Source: CAXMQZ01 sp963719055 (GTDB lineage: Bacteria; Acidobacteriota; Thermoanaerobaculia; Multivoradales; JAHEKO01). From it: DNA of 64,000 bases. The stretch is from assembly GCA_963719055.1 (NCBI GenBank), contig CAVRAU010000008.1, forward strand, positions 186,001-250,000, read 5' to 3'. The notes beneath the pieces are model-generated. The model was given only the letters and a program-made list of their open reading frames with translations. It was not told where the DNA came from and did no database searches. Shown in pieces: positions 8,897 through 17,775 of this stretch. How positions within the stretch are numbered: the first letter of the stretch is position 1; each line of letters begins with the position of its first letter. The translations under genes were made by a program, and so were the position numbers.

Positions 8897-10321
8897 TCAG
8901 GGGACTTCGAGTGACCAGGCCCGCACAGTCACCCGACTCGAATCCGTCGCTGAACAGAACGCCTGCCGTTTCGTACATTCCGATGTCGACGATACCGTCG
9001 ATAACTCGCGGTGCACCGTCGAGATCGGCGGCTCCCAGACCGCCGGGCGGCTCATTGTCGCCGGAGTTGATCGCCGGAGAGCCCAGCTCCACGTGGTAGT
9101 CGGAACCCGCCGCATCGACGAACAGGGGATCGATACCGATCAGGTTGGAATCGGCATCCACCGACGGGTCCATTTCCGCCTCGACCGTATTGCCGAAGGA
9201 GATCGTGTTGTAGAGGCTGATCATCCCCGACTCGCAGACCGACAGGATGCAGCCCGATCTCTTCGTTGTCGGCCACGGTGAGGTTGGTCAGGTGGATCAT
9301 GTCCCGTATCGTGGGCCCGGGCAGACACACCGCGAAAATCGCCCCAGGTCACCCCCGAGTCCCGCACCCACAACGTCGAGGTGGTATGCACCGACACCCA
9401 TAGCTGAGGCCCAGAGCCCATCCCGTCCGAGCTGTTCAGCCGCAGGTTGGTCCGCTCGACAGCCAGAGTGCTGGATTGTAGGGATCGCGCATGAATGCCG
9501 GTGGCAATCTCCAAGTCCCCGGTCGCGATGTTTTCCGAGACGCGGGAGTCGAGCAGCTCTCCTTGTACACTCTGCCGGGTCTCCAGATGGATTCCACCAC
9601 CGAGTACGTTGCCGCCGCCGCTTTCGATCCGATTGCCCTGCACCACACAGTCTTCGACCCGGAATCGAGAGCTGTCAGAAGCGATCATCGATAGCCCGCC
9701 ACCGTACACGGCTGCTGGTCCACTACTGATTGCCTGGTTGTTCTCGATCACAAGACCGCGGATATCCACACTCTCGTAACCGTGGAGTTCGGCGCTGACG
9801 CCACCGCCGAGCACCGCGCCGGGCGAGGTCGCCAGGTTGTCGACCACCCACAGATTCTCGAGTACCAGGGCGGCATCGCCGGCGAGCAAAACTTGAATGC
9901 CGGCACCCTTGTCGGCTCTGCCGCGGGTGACGGTAAAGCCGTCTATGGCGAGCGCACCACCGCCCAGACGGATCCTCGCGACCGAATCCGCATCACTGCC
10001 GTCGATGACCGTGGAGCCCGGATCACCGTTTCGGGCCGAGAAGGAACAGTCCCAGCCCCCCGTGAGCTCGATCGAGCCGGCCGTGAACGAGTTCGGAAAC
10101 AGGAGATTCTCCAGATAGGTCGCGTCTCCCTGCACCCGAATCTCGGTGTCTTTACCCACCATGACCGCATCGATGGCGTCCTGGATTCGGTCGAACTGTC
10201 CACACAAGCCGACCGTCGAGAGGGTCGTCTGCGCCAGGGCCCCGGTCACCAGGAATCCCAGTGACAGATGGAGGAGCGTGACACTCCGGAATCGCCGCCA
10301 ACTTCTCATTCTCGTATTCAC
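8897..10321 (-). CDS. exported beta-helix repeat protein with FESGD-type C-terminus
   Basis: A GTG start at 10321 is chosen because AAGGAGG stands 6 bp before it. A signal peptide (SVTLLHLSLGFLVTGALAQ) is followed by pectate-lyase-like repeats with many GG/GN turns (LGGGALAIDGFTVTRG, VLGGGVSAELHG, VYGGGLSM, VLGGGIHLETR), a right-handed beta-helix pattern. The C-terminus reads GSPAINSGDN, GAADLDGAPRVIDGIVDIG and SDGFESGD, then, after removing one G from a GGG run, AWSLEVP and stop. Such tails recur on exported beta-helix proteins. Frame changes lie near 9330, 9225 and 8925. It converges on the PAS regulator (32 bp between stops) and has its own sigma-54 promoter. It is not recognisably NosD. 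Confidence 0.65.
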
Positions 10322-10358
10322 CCTTAACCTCCTTGCACCATTCAGTGTGAATGTTCTG

Positions 10359-10374
10359 TGCCAATGCCATGCCA
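10359..10374 (-). promoter_or_regulatory. sigma-54 promoter of the beta-helix gene
   Basis: On the minus strand TGGCATGgcatTGGCA has GG at -24 and GC at -12 with exact spacing and one mismatch in TTGCA. The start would be near 10347, 26 bp before the GTG start. The CTGTCAG cluster at 10413-10465 lies 70-120 bp upstream. Confidence 0.55.
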
Positions 10375-10412
10375 ACTCAGAGAGTGATGGAACTGCAGGG
10401 GCTTTCCGTGTC

Positions 10413-10465
10413 CTGTCGATCCATCGCTGTCAGGACTGTCAGCAGACCGCGACACGACCTGTCAG
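10413..10465. promoter_or_regulatory. CTGTCAG enhancer cluster 1
   Basis: CTGTCAG occurs at 10427-10433, 10436-10442 (9-bp period) and 10459-10465, with a partial copy CTGTCGA at 10413. The arrangement matches clusters 2 and 3 and sits at enhancer distance from the -24/-12 promoter at 10359. Confidence 0.6.
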
Positions 10466-10538
10466 TGATGACGTCGCGGGCCCGCTCAGAGCCGGAGAGA
10501 GCGGCGACGGCATCTCCGAGCGCGCTCCGAGAGACGGG

Positions 10539-10976
10539 TCAGAAGTACTGAGCAGCTCGCTCCAGACGCTTGCGATCGATGCTCAGATCGTCGCCGTCGA
10601 GGGCGCTGTGCATCGGTATCGGCGCGCAGGCGCCGATGAAATCCCAGACCTCGTCCTCGATCGGGTACCGGAGGCGGCAGGCCCTGCAGACCAGATCGGT
10701 GCCCTCGACGACGAACCCCAGCTTGTACCGATAGCAGCCGTAGCAGGCATCCAGATGGACCTGCAGACGTCCTGGCCCGTCGGAGCGGACGAGAAAGTTG
10801 ACTCTCGTCCCTCGATGCAGAAAGGTGAAGAAGTGCACCTCACCGTCCGCGACCTCGCTGAGTGCGATCCGCACGTGCGTCCCGCTCTCGACGATCTCGT
10901 GCTCGGGAGGCTGAGGACCACAGCCGCCGACAAGGATCGCCGCAACCGCCAATACGCATCTAGCTCGCAGCGCCAC
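10539..10976 (-). CDS. DUF2318-like cysteine-rich lipoprotein
   Basis: GTG start (GGAG 9 bp upstream), overlapping the end of the permease gene. The signal peptide VLAVAAILVGGC ends in a lipobox, so the protein should be lipid-anchored. The mature region shows the DUF2318 pattern: FFTFLHRGTRVNFLVRSDGPG, then DACYGCYRYKLGF, VCRACRLRYPIED and IGACAPIPM. Two CxxC-like pairs and a further Cys could hold metal or an Fe-S centre. Family members usually sit next to FtsX-type permeases and ABC ATPases, including the p19/Ftr1-type iron-uptake clusters, and that neighbourhood is conserved here. It is the last gene of the copper/heme operon. Its reading frame is intact. Confidence 0.75.
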   Translation of the reverse strand: MALRARCVLAVAAILVGGCGPQPPEHEIVESGTHVRIALSEVADGEVHFFTFLHRGTRVNFLVRSDGPGRLQVHLDACYGCYRYKLGFVVEGTDLVCRACRLRYPIEDEVWDFIGACAPIPMHSALDGDDLSIDRKRLERAAQYF

Positions 10977-10981
10977 TTGTC

Positions 10982-12140
10982 TCAGCTCCGGATGATGCTG
11001 TCGGGATCGGTGATCGCCGCCCGCCACGACGGCAGGAGACTCGCGGCGACGTAGGGCAGCGACCGCCAGGGCAAGCAGATCGGTGCGCAAAGGATCGAGC
11101 TCGGGCCCAGATCGAAGCGACGGGGAAGATCATCGACCAGCCCTTAGCACGCCGGGAGAAGAGCGCGCCGTCGAACCACAGCAGGTGGATCTGGGCCGCG
11201 ATCAGGCCCGAACAGGCCACCAGCGAGACGATCAGTCCCCTCCCAGAGCTTGAGCTCGAGGACGTCGCGCGTGCGCCAGCCGACCGCCTTCAGGATGCCG
11301 AGGGTGCGGTACTCCTCGGCCGACAGCCCGTGGCCTTGTCCCAGACCAGGATGGCGAACGCCAGCGATCGAGCTCAGGAGAAGCGCCGCCCACACGCCGC
11401 CGCGCCAGTCGAAGACCGCGTCGTAGGTGCGGAGGATCTGCTGCCGGGAGATCGTCCGCACGTCGGGCCACAGCTGCTGGATCTTGCGGGCCACGGTGGC
11501 CACCTCGTCGGGGTTGCCGACCGCCACCGCCAGATCGGTCGCCGATACGCTCGTCCATGGCGAAGATCCGGCGGACTCGGCTGCGGCATCACCACCAGGT
11601 CGTTGGTGAGAAGCGACGACGCGGCCGAGAAGATGCCCGACCACGCGGGGCGCGAACAGGCGGCCGTCGGCGCCCTTGAGCGGCAGGCGGTCGCCGACGC
11701 CCAGAAAGCGGGCCTCGGCCACACCCTGACCGATGACGCACGTCGCGCGGCTCGGCGGCTCGAGCACCCTCCGTCGAAGACCAGCGAGCTCCGGCGGAAT
11801 CGACTCGGCGCCCCAGAGGGTCAACGTGGCTGCGGTCGGCGGGTCGTAAGAGTAGCCCCAGACTCGCGGCTGCACCGCGCTGACGCCTCGGATCCGCCGG
11901 ATCTCCTCTACGCGATCGACCGGAATCAGGTCGTGCCGACCGCCGCTCAGCTTCTGGACGATGAGCTCCGGCGCCTCGCGTAGGAGCTGGCGGCCTCCGG
12001 TCGCAGCGCTCCGACGTAGAGCAGCAGCGACGCGACGAGGCCGACGAGGAGCGCGTAGACAGCCACGACCACCGCGGTCTTCGCCCGGTCTCGCAGCAGC
12101 GTCGAGAGGCGAAGTCGAAGATGCGCAGATGGCGATTCAT
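10982..12140 (-). CDS. FtsX/MacB-like ABC transporter permease, frameshifted
   Basis: MNRHLRIFDFA followed by LSTLLRDRAKTAVVVAVYALLVGLVASLLLYVGAL gives the first membrane segment. The large periplasmic domain includes QPRVWGYSYDPPTAATLTLW, GVGDRLPLKG and DLAVAVGNPDEVATVARKI. The C-terminal membrane domain carries LSAEEYRTLGILKAVGWRTRDVLELK, the cytoplasmic FtsX signature, and ends in the family-typical VAASLLPSWRAAITDPDSIIRS. Frame changes lie near 12100, 11980, 11650, 11550, 11360, 11240 and 11060. It starts with an ATGA overlap to the gene before. Its partner should be the ATPase at about 18783-19504 in the same operon. MacB-type systems move or extract substrates at the outer face of the inner membrane rather than import. 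Confidence 0.75.
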
Positions 12141-12484
12141 GGTCGGCTCCGCTCAATTGCGGCCCGTTCCTCCGGGCGGCCGACCGGCACGGCGGCACCA
12201 TGGATCCCGCCGGGAAGTGCTCGAAGGCCGCCGGATGGTCGGCCCAGGCGGCGAAGCGATCGGCCTGCGACAGGTGGCGACAGTAGCTCGCTTCCGACCA
12301 CAGCGCCAGATCGGTGAGCCGGAGCTCGCGCACCAGATTCGCGATCGCGCGACTCCCGCGCCGACGGCCGGTCGCGGGCCGAGCGCACCGGCAACGCCAG
12401 GACCAGAAGCGCCGCACCTGGCAGCGCCGAGCAGTCCCAGGACGAGCGCGGCCCGGATCCCGTCAGCCAGCGCGGTCGGATCAT
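12137..12484 (-). CDS. small exported conserved protein, frameshifted
   Basis: GGGAGGACGAGG lies directly before ATG, which overlaps the preceding stop. The N-terminus has a hydrophobic stretch (PGAALLVLALPV). After a frame change near 12350 it reads ANLVRELRLTDLALWSEA, SYCRHLSQADRFAAWADHP, AAFEHFPAGSMVPPP and ends ERAAIERSRP. The LTDLALWSEA, HLSQAD and DHPAAFEHFPAGS blocks look strongly conserved and I associate them with proteins encoded beside FtsX-type permeases. The function is unknown. It overlaps the permease start by 4 bp, which points to a shared role. Confidence 0.55.
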   Translation of the reverse strand: MIRPRWLTGSGPRSSWDCSALPGAALLVLALPVRSARDRPSARESRDRESGARAPAHRSGAVVGSELLSPPVAGRSLRRLGRPSGGLRALPGGIHGAAVPVGRPEERAAIERSRP

Positions 12485-13442
12485 CCTCGTCCTCCCAGCG
12501 TAGAGCGAGATGAAGTAGACCAGGAGCGCGTCGATCTCCCGCTCTTCGATCAGGTACTGCCAGGCCGGCATCTGCAGCGGCGGCTCCGGGCCCTCCGGGT
12601 CGAGCTTGGCCGAGTAGCGACCCTGGCGGACGATCTCCTTGGCGTTGTCGAAGCGGGTGCGCACGACCGGGAAGCGGCTGATCTCGGGCGCCTCCTCGAG
12701 CGCGTCGAGATCCGGGGTCGACTCGCAGCAGGTCGATGAAGGCCTCGGCGTCCTCGGGCGAAGCGAGGAAGAGCTTCTGCGCCGTCGTGTCGTGCTCCGG
12801 CACCGTGCCGTTGGTCGAGTTGTCGTTGACGACGCCGCCCCGTGCCCTCCGGGCCGTGGCAGGTCGAGCAGCCCTTGCGGCGGTAGAGGAACTCACCCCG
12901 AGCTCGGCCAGGTCACCCGGCGGGGGCTCCGGCTCGTCGCCGACCAGGCAGAAGCTGCACAGGATCGGCGGCGGCTCGACCGGCTCTTCGCCGGCGGCGG
13001 TCACCACGATCCAGCCGCGCATGTAGAAGTGGCAGGTGCCGCACATCGAGGTGCAGTAGTACTGGAAGACCCCGGGCGCGATCGGCGGTGAAGCGCACCG
13101 TCGCCATGTGGCCGGGCTCGACGTCCACCGGGCCGACCGAGAACGCCGGCAGGTAGAAGCGGTGAAAGAGATCGGCGCTGCGCAGGTTGAGCACCACCTC
13201 GTCGCCCTCGCGCACGTGCAGGGTCGCCGGCTCGAAGCGTCTTCCACCAGTAGTTGAGGCCGTTGACCTCGTCGAGGGTCCAGACTCCGTCGGCCGCCAC
13301 GCCGGTGAGGTTGAAGACCACGGCGCCGGGCTCGCCGGCCCCCGGCACCGCGGCCTGGCCGTACCAGGCGACCAGCGATCGCGACCAGCATCAGCGGAAG
13401 CGACAACGAGCAGGCGCGGCGAGCTTTCTCTCGCGTTGACAT
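12481..13442 (-). CDS. CuA-domain cytochrome c, exported
   Basis: MSTREKARRACSLSLPLMLVAIAG is a signal peptide. The first domain is a cupredoxin with an upstream His (DLFHRFYLPAF) and the ligand set CTSMCGTCHFYM, i.e. C-x3-C-x3-H-x2-M as in binuclear CuA of oxidase subunit II and N2O reductase. After a proline-rich linker comes a mono-heme domain with RRKGCSTCHGPEGTG (CxxCH). The sequence continues through NDNSTNGTVPEHDTTAQ, QGRYSAKLDPEGPEPPLQMPAW (possible axial Met) and EEREIDALLVYFISLY. Frame changes lie near 13330, 13240, 13090, 12900, 12850 and 12720. It is a periplasmic one-electron carrier of about 320 residues. No oxidase or N2O reductase catalytic subunit is in the window, so its partner is open. 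Confidence 0.75.
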
Positions 13443-13446
13443 GTCG

Positions 13447-15429
13447 TCACCCCACGATAGAGTCGCAAGAGGACGACGGTGAAGGCGGTGCAGAGCACGC
13501 CGTGCGGAATCAGGCTGCGAGCCGCCGCCGCGCGGCCGGGGAAGAGCTCGCGGGCGATCGCCGCGCCGCGCGCGCAGCGCGATGCCACAGACCGAGCAGC
13601 AGCAGCGGAATCTGAGATAGGGGATCCACTCCGGCAGCAGCGGGCTCCAGTGCTGATCCGCGGTGCCGAAGAGATCCCACCCCCAACCCAGGGGATCGGA
13701 CAGCGACGAGGTGATGTGGGAGTAGTTCACCATGATGCAGCGGAAAGCTGAAGGCGGCCCAGGCCAGCAGCCCGAGGGGCACGAGGAGGTAGGCGTAGCG
13801 GATGAAGATCTCGCGCGCCGGCACCTCGCGGCGACCCGCGCACAGGCCGCGGCCGCCCAGGCGGCCAGGTACCAGAGGCCCGGCACCAGGACCAGGGCGA
13901 CGAACCAGACGATGCCGACGTGAGCCGCGAAGCCGCCCCAGTTGCCGACCTCGGTGACGTTGGACCACTCTCGACGAGTGCCCCACGGGCCGAGAAGGGT
14001 GACGCGAGTAGGCGATCACCAGGGTGATCATGATGAACGCCATCCAGGCCTCGTCGTACGCCGCGAATCGCGGTGTCGGAGCAGAACGGCCGCGCGCTGA
14101 CGGTCAGGTTCTCGTTCGGACAGGCCTTGACGCACTCCATGCACAGGCCGCAGTAGTTGTTGCGCTCGAGCTTGAACGGCTGGATCAGCCAGGGACAGCG
14201 CCAGGCGCCGTCGGTACCCGTGACGCACGAGCGCTCCCGACAGCGCTCGCACACCGCCGGGTCGCGGGGCCGCACCTCGGTCATCGCGGTCATCGAGTAG
14301 AGGCTCATCCAGGCGTTCAGCGGGCAGAGGTAGCGGCAGAAGCTGCGGCGCCGGAAGACCGCGTGAATCGCCACCGCCACCAGCACCATGCCTGCCGAGC
14401 ACGACGGCGGTCAGCGCCGGCCGGGTGACCAGGATCGTCGATACCGAGCAGATGGCGAGGAAGAGGAGGTTCTGCATCCACAGGTTGCGAGAGGCGCCGC
14501 GGCCAGCGCCGATTGAGGCTTCCGGTCGCGCAGCGACTTCGAGCGTCTCGGCCTCCGGCCGCACGCTCGACCAGCCGCCGACGCGCGAACCACTCGCCGA
14601 GAAACGGCAGCGGACAGATCAGGCACCAGATGCGTCCGCCGAGCGGCACCATGAAGATGATGAGCAGGAACCACCACAGGATCCAGACGATGGTGACGAT
14701 GATGTTGCGGTTGCCGATCGGCGATCCGAAGAGGCCCGGCCAGGATGAAGAAGAACAGCACCAGCAGCGTTGGGCACGATGATCGCGAACGGGAACCAGC
14801 GCCGGCGTGACCAGCCAGTCGAAGCCGCGGGAAGCGCTCGAAGAGATCGATCCGCCAGGCGCTCGGCCGCCGGGGCCCGCTCGGCGGCCGCGTCGTCTCG
14901 CGCCGGCGAGCATCAGGCCGAAGACGACGACGGCGACGCCCAGGGCGCCAGCCGATCACCGGCCTGGAACGGCAGGTTCGGGCCGCACGACCAGCTCGCC
15001 CTGCATGAACGGGTGCAGGGTGCCGCAGGTGATCGAGCAGCGGTAGCGGTACTTGCCCGGGCCGGCCGGCGGTGAACTCGACCACCTCGACCTCCTCGAA
15101 CGGCTCTCGTCCGTCGACGGCCGACGCACCTTGAACGCCGAGCTGCCCGGGCCGCACCTCGGCTTCGAGATCGTGCCCTTCGAGATAGAAACCGTGCACG
15201 ACGTCCTCCGAGACCAGGCGGAGGCGCACCGTGTCGCCGGTGTTGACGACGATCCGGTGCGGCTGAGAGCTGTACTGCCGGGCGATGATCGTGATCTCGC
15301 GCTCGGCGCCGGAGTCGGACCGCTCGGCAGACCGAGGATCAGCAGACGGCGCGGTACAGCCGACGCGATCACCAGCAGATCGGCCAGATAGGCCAGAGTC
15401 CGGCGCCTGTCTCCTGCCGGTCTTCGCAT
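13447..15429 (-). CDS. CuA cupredoxin joined to NosR/NapH-like polyferredoxin, frameshifted
   Basis: The N-terminus is membrane-bound (LAYLADLLVIASAV). A cupredoxin follows with EDVVHGFYLEGHD and YRCSITCGTLHPFM (again C-x3-C-x3-H-x2-M). A further membrane segment (LGVAVVVFGLMLAG) leads into the polyferredoxin part: FGSPIGNRNIIVTIVWILWW, RIWCLICPLPFLGEWF, a CRYLCPLNAWMSLY cluster, VCERCRERSC and the 4Fe-4S motif CGLCMECVKACP. Several more membrane segments close it. NosR/NapH-type proteins carry electrons from quinol across the inner membrane. Frame changes lie near 15300, 15160, 15080, 14985, 14930, 14800, 14560, 14400, 14070, 13830 and 13600. Two small stops in the 14900-14990 stretch vanish if single-base errors are assumed, so one fused gene is my preferred reading. 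Two adjacent genes are possible. Confidence 0.65.
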
Positions 15430-15432
15430 CGA

Positions 15433-16218
15433 TCTCGACCTCCGCTTCCTCGATCGCCTCACGGCGCCTGAGCGCGGCGTACTTCGCCTTCGTGATGACG
15501 ATCGTCCACTTCGACGGTCCCCGTCGGCGGCGACGCTCAGACCGCGACGGCTCCGCCCTTCTGCTTCAGCTTCTTGTGCCAGGCGACGAGCTCGTAGTCG
15601 CCCGGCGGCACGCCCTCGATGGCGAAGGTCGCGCTCGAGGGCGTCGGGATCGAGCTCGGCCGCGGTGAACCAGGGATCGTCGAGCACGACGATGTAGGCC
15701 GCCATCTCCAGGTGGAGCTTGCACAGCGTGATCACCATGCCCGGCCTCGTCGAAGGTGTGATCGACCGACACGCCCGGGCCCCAGGTGCCGATGTCGAGC
15801 GTCTCGCCGGTGCTGGTCGTCGAGGAAGTAGACGTTGTGCTGGTCGTTGTCGTTGTTGAGGAAGGTGACGGTCGTCCCCTTCTGGATCGCCAGCACGTGC
15901 GGCAGGAAGACCAGTCCCTGCTGGTCCATCGTGGCACGCGCCTCGGCGGGCTGGCGGCAGCTCGGCTACCGGCGACAGGCTGCAGATCACACGACATCGC
16001 AGGTCGTGCTTCGGGCCCTCGGTGCTGCAGGGACGCCTGCGCGACCTCGATCGACCCGGTGCACCGTGCCGCACGGCCTGCTCGCCGCCGCCAGCGCAAC
16101 GCGGCGCCAGCCGCCCGGAGCCATCGACACCAGCAAGGCGAGCCAGCGACAGCGTCGACCGCGGCGGCTCGCGGCGCCCGCATCGGCGCCGGTCGTCCTC
16201 GATCCATGCTCGTCGCAT
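15433..16218 (-). CDS. plastocyanin-like cupredoxin, exported, frameshifted
   Basis: The diagnostic core is QGLVFLPHVLAIQKGTTVTF, LNNDNDQHNVYF (His ligand), GETLDIGTWGPGVSVDHTFD and ITLCKLHLEMAAYIVV (Cys, His, Met ligands), followed by DDPWFTAAELDPD and a VPPGDYELVAWHKKL-like segment (bridging a frame change). This is the methylamine-utilisation/plastocyanin-like type with a C-terminal regulatory beta domain. The hydrophobic N-terminus (CRWLALLVSM in one frame) suggests export, but frame changes near 16170, 16020, 15930, 15840, 15750, 15640 and 15530 make start and end uncertain. It would be a type-1 copper electron carrier or copper-binding protein between the cytochrome-porin and the CuA proteins. 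Confidence 0.65.
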
Positions 16219-16229
16219 CCCGGCACCGC

Positions 16230-17687
16230 TCAGAACGACACCCCGAGGAGCAGAAACAGTGTCTGATCGAAGCCCTCCTCCAGCTCGGCTCCCGTCGATG
16301 TAGTGGGCGAACTCCAGCGATGCAGACTGACGTTGGGCCGGATCATGAACTTGGCGCCGGCGATGATCCTCTCGATGTCCTGCTCGGGTCGATGCCCGGC
16401 ACGCCGTCGGGCATGTCCAGCTCCAGCACCTCGTAGCGCGCGTAGGGCATCAGCCAGGGGTAGACGAAGCCGAGGACCTCGAGGTGCCAGGCTCGTCGAG
16501 TCGACCGGCAGCGGCGGTCAGGTTGCCGTAGGGGTTGTCGTTGCTCGCCCGCGATGTAGGCGACCGACGAGGCTCAGGTCGCCGATCTGCTTCTGGACCC
16601 CGACACCGAGACGCCAGAAGTCGTCCTCGCCCTCGCCAGGACTCGTCCCGCCAGATCGACGGTGCGTGATCTCGGCCGTGCCGCTGTAGCCGAAGAGCGA
16701 GAAGGTCAGGCTGTCGTCGCGCCAGAACTCGGCGCCGGTGGTCAGGCGTCTCTCCGGCTCCTCGAGGCTGCGGTCGAAGGGCAGGCCGCCGATCTTGTAG
16801 GCGAGCTGCAGATAGAAGTCGTGACGTCCGCTGTCCTGGCCCATGCCGACAGAAGCAGACGTCGCTCTCCGGCACCGTCGGTCGGGCGACGTCTCCGCGT
16901 TGCCGTTGACGATCCCGAGCGGCGTAGAACCAGCGCCGACCGATGCCGTTGAGCTCGATGCCCGCCTGCGGGCGATGAGTGAAGTTGTTGCCCTTGAACT
17001 CGGCGAGCCCCGCCGCGCCGAGGTTCGACCTTGGGCATCGAACCACGAGGTGTAGAGATAGAAGTGGGTGCCGTAGAAGTTGGCGTCCCGGGCGGTGAAG
17101 AGACCCATCGGTCTGGGTCCCGACCGTGCCGATCCGAAGGTTGAACCGGTTGCTCGGCGCCGAAGACGCTCTGGAACTGCAGCCAGGCCTTGAGGGTCGC
17201 CCAGGACTGCCGGATCCTGGCCACCGAAGTCCTTCTGCAGATAGATGATGTCGCCGTAGAAGAGCGAGGTCCTCGCCCAGGTTCCCGACCCACACCAGCT
17301 CGGCCTCCTCGGGCAGCAGATAGGTCATGGTCGCGGGCCGGCTGCCGTCGAGGTCGACCTCGACCATGAAGCGGACGACGAACGACAGCGGCGAGTAGCG
17401 GGGGATATCGGTCGGCCACAGCGCCTTCGGCCACAGCCGTCTTGTAGGCCTCGTCGCCCATCTCGACCGGCTCGACCTTGCGGTACCGCGTCGTCGTCGA
17501 CGAAGCGAAAGCCGGAGAGGCGGAACGACTCGCCGACGCCGTTGAGGCGCGGGAACGCCTGGTGGCAGGTGGCGCAGCTGGTCTCGTAGCGGCGCGCGAA
17601 GGTCGGCACCGCGTCGGTCGGAGTCGTGACCGCCACCGCCGCCACGGCGGCGACGATCAGCCAGCAGATCGACCTCAGACTGTTCAT
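16230..17687 (-). CDS. Cyc2-like mono-heme cytochrome fused to outer-membrane porin
   Basis: A signal peptide (ICWLIVAAVAAVAVTTPTDA) is followed at once by VPTFARRYETSCATCHQAFP then RLNGVGESFRLSGFRF. This is a single CxxCH in the pattern FAR-x-C-x2-C-H-x2-FP-x-LN-x-G-x2-F-x3-G-F. The remaining 430 or so residues form alternating amphipathic strands (AELVWVGNLGEDL, GTHFYLYTSWFD, HDFYLQLAYKIGGLPF, DSLTFSLFGYSGTAEI, DDFWRLGVGVQKQIG). They end in FDQTLFLLLGVSF with a terminal Phe, the classic outer-membrane insertion signal. Cyc2 iron oxidases have this architecture and length. The axial ligand and pore residues cannot be judged. Frame changes lie near 17490, 17420, 17360, 17280, 17220, 17110, 17030, 16910, 16850, 16640, 16560, 16490 and 16320. 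Placed with CuA and copper proteins, a role in electron transfer across the outer membrane is inferred. Confidence 0.65.
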
Positions 17688-17775
17688 TCTTGGACCCTCC
17701 TGTTCTTGAGTCGTGCCGTTGGCTCGTCGCCGGCGGCAGTTGCCCGCCGGTTGGCGGTACGGGCGGTACGTATGC

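Noticed and set aside
8897..10321. NosD (periplasmic beta-helix copper protein) next to the NosL operon
   Set aside because: The repeats are Gly-rich pectate-lyase-like and the C-terminus is a FESGD-type tail; NosD features are not seen, and the gene has its own promoter.
12153..13886. A 577-codon open frame covering the CuA-cytochrome and part of the polyferredoxin
   Set aside because: It joins the end of one gene to the start of the next only because of frame errors; the ATG at 13442 with a signal peptide marks a separate gene.
14956..16218. A 420-codon open frame across the cupredoxin and CuA genes
   Set aside because: Conserved copper-site motifs are spread over three frames, and this frame carries only fragments of them amid Arg/Ser-rich out-of-frame sequence. 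It is a composite of real and shadow sequence, not one gene.
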